DNA from: Fragum whitleyi
Lineage: Eukaryota; Mollusca; Bivalvia; Cardiida; Cardiidae
Reading direction: 5' to 3'
Assembly (NCBI GenBank): GCA_948146395.1
Contig: OX411543.1
Location: 27,854,026 to 27,918,025, forward strand
DNA: 64,000 nt
Shown piece by piece: positions 63,747 to 64,000 of the stretch. The stretch's first letter is position 1, and every line of letters starts with the position of its first letter. Below the pieces are notes generated by a model. It made no database searches. It was not told where the DNA came from and was given only the letters and a program-made list of their open reading frames with translations. A program made the translations under genes and the position numbers.

Positions 63747-64000
63747 CAGGGGTGTGGAAATAAGAGTTTTCTCCACTTGTCCCTGGACAAGTAAAAGTGG
63801 ATTTTCTACTCGTCCAGAATCAAAATGAACTTGTCCGCTATAGAGTAAATAGAAAAATTTGAAAAAAACATTGCCTTTTGATGAAGAAAATGCTGGTATG
63901 CAGCATTTTCTTCATTAAAAACAATGTTTTCTACCCTGTGATTATGAACATTAGAATGATTTCTCTCTTAATTCTTTTAGGTAACATTCCAAGATTTGCC
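63747..64000. mobile_element. hAT-like MITE, second copy, cut by the window end
   Basis: Begins CAGGGGTGTGGAAATAAGAG and follows 14830-15100 closely, including the AAAATGCTGG..CAGCATTTT hairpin. The right end lies beyond the window. Confidence 0.85.

Overview
The window is nuclear DNA of an animal, most likely a bivalve mollusc. It is AT-rich, intron-rich and packed with short non-autonomous repeats carrying (GTCCGTC)n tracts, tRNA-derived SINEs and TTAA-flanked MITEs, a mixture typical of clam and mussel genomes. There is no prokaryotic gene organisation. The species call rests on repeat style only.

The one host gene I can support is the 3' part of YTHDC2 (m6A reader and RNA helicase family) on the + strand. 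Six coding exons lie at 749-895, 7020-7240, 11333-11475, 50248-50332, 53343-53496 and 55265-55524. They join in phase at every junction, end in a TAA and encode 335 residues: a linker, the complete YTH domain and a Tyr/Gly/His-rich tail. The helicase part lies upstream of the window. The third intron here is 38.8 kb and cuts the YTH domain in two. A SINE inserted on the acceptor of the first visible exon and duplicated that acceptor.

Two large retroelements are present. A Ty3/gypsy-type LTR element on the - strand (27000-32241) has integrase upstream of reverse transcriptase (Gmr1-like order). It keeps its 5' LTR but has lost its 3' end. Downstream of YTHDC2 lies a DIRS-type tyrosine-recombinase element on the + strand (56001-60653), with inverted termini, an internal complementary region, and gag, RT/RNase H/methyltransferase and recombinase frames. 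Both carry a few inactivating lesions, many of them single-base changes in homopolymer runs.

Most other sequence is repeats. I use labels H1 to H7 for families that share one plan: a 5' palindromic head, a GTCCGTC-type microsatellite, a body of about 120-190 bp tandem units, one arm of the head repeated in inverse near the 3' end, and an end reading (C)TCTTGTT or TCTAGTTT in a T-rich site. H1 head is AGCTCACCTGAGC, H2 AGCTCCACTGG, H3 ATGCCCCCG, H4 ATACCCCCCA, H5 GCTCGGCTGTTTTC, H6 ATACGCCGCC, H7 CCCCTGCCG. They nest inside one another and nearly all lie in the same orientation. Also present are TTAA-flanked MITEs, hAT-like elements with target duplications, a decayed Tc1/mariner, fold-back palindromes, minisatellites and a 1.1 kb tandem duplication.

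Layout: 1-7 kb, two exons among H5, H4 and stacked H1/H2/H3 elements; 7-12.5 kb, exon 3 region with mariner, hAT-like and TTAA elements; 12.5-32.4 kb, repeat-rich intron with possible unrecognised exons and the gypsy element; 32.4-50.2 kb, intron built of H1/H2/H4/H5 elements and palindromes; 50.2-55.5 kb, last three exons; 55.5-64 kb, intergenic DNA with the DIRS element, an hAT-like MITE and an H1 element running to the window end.
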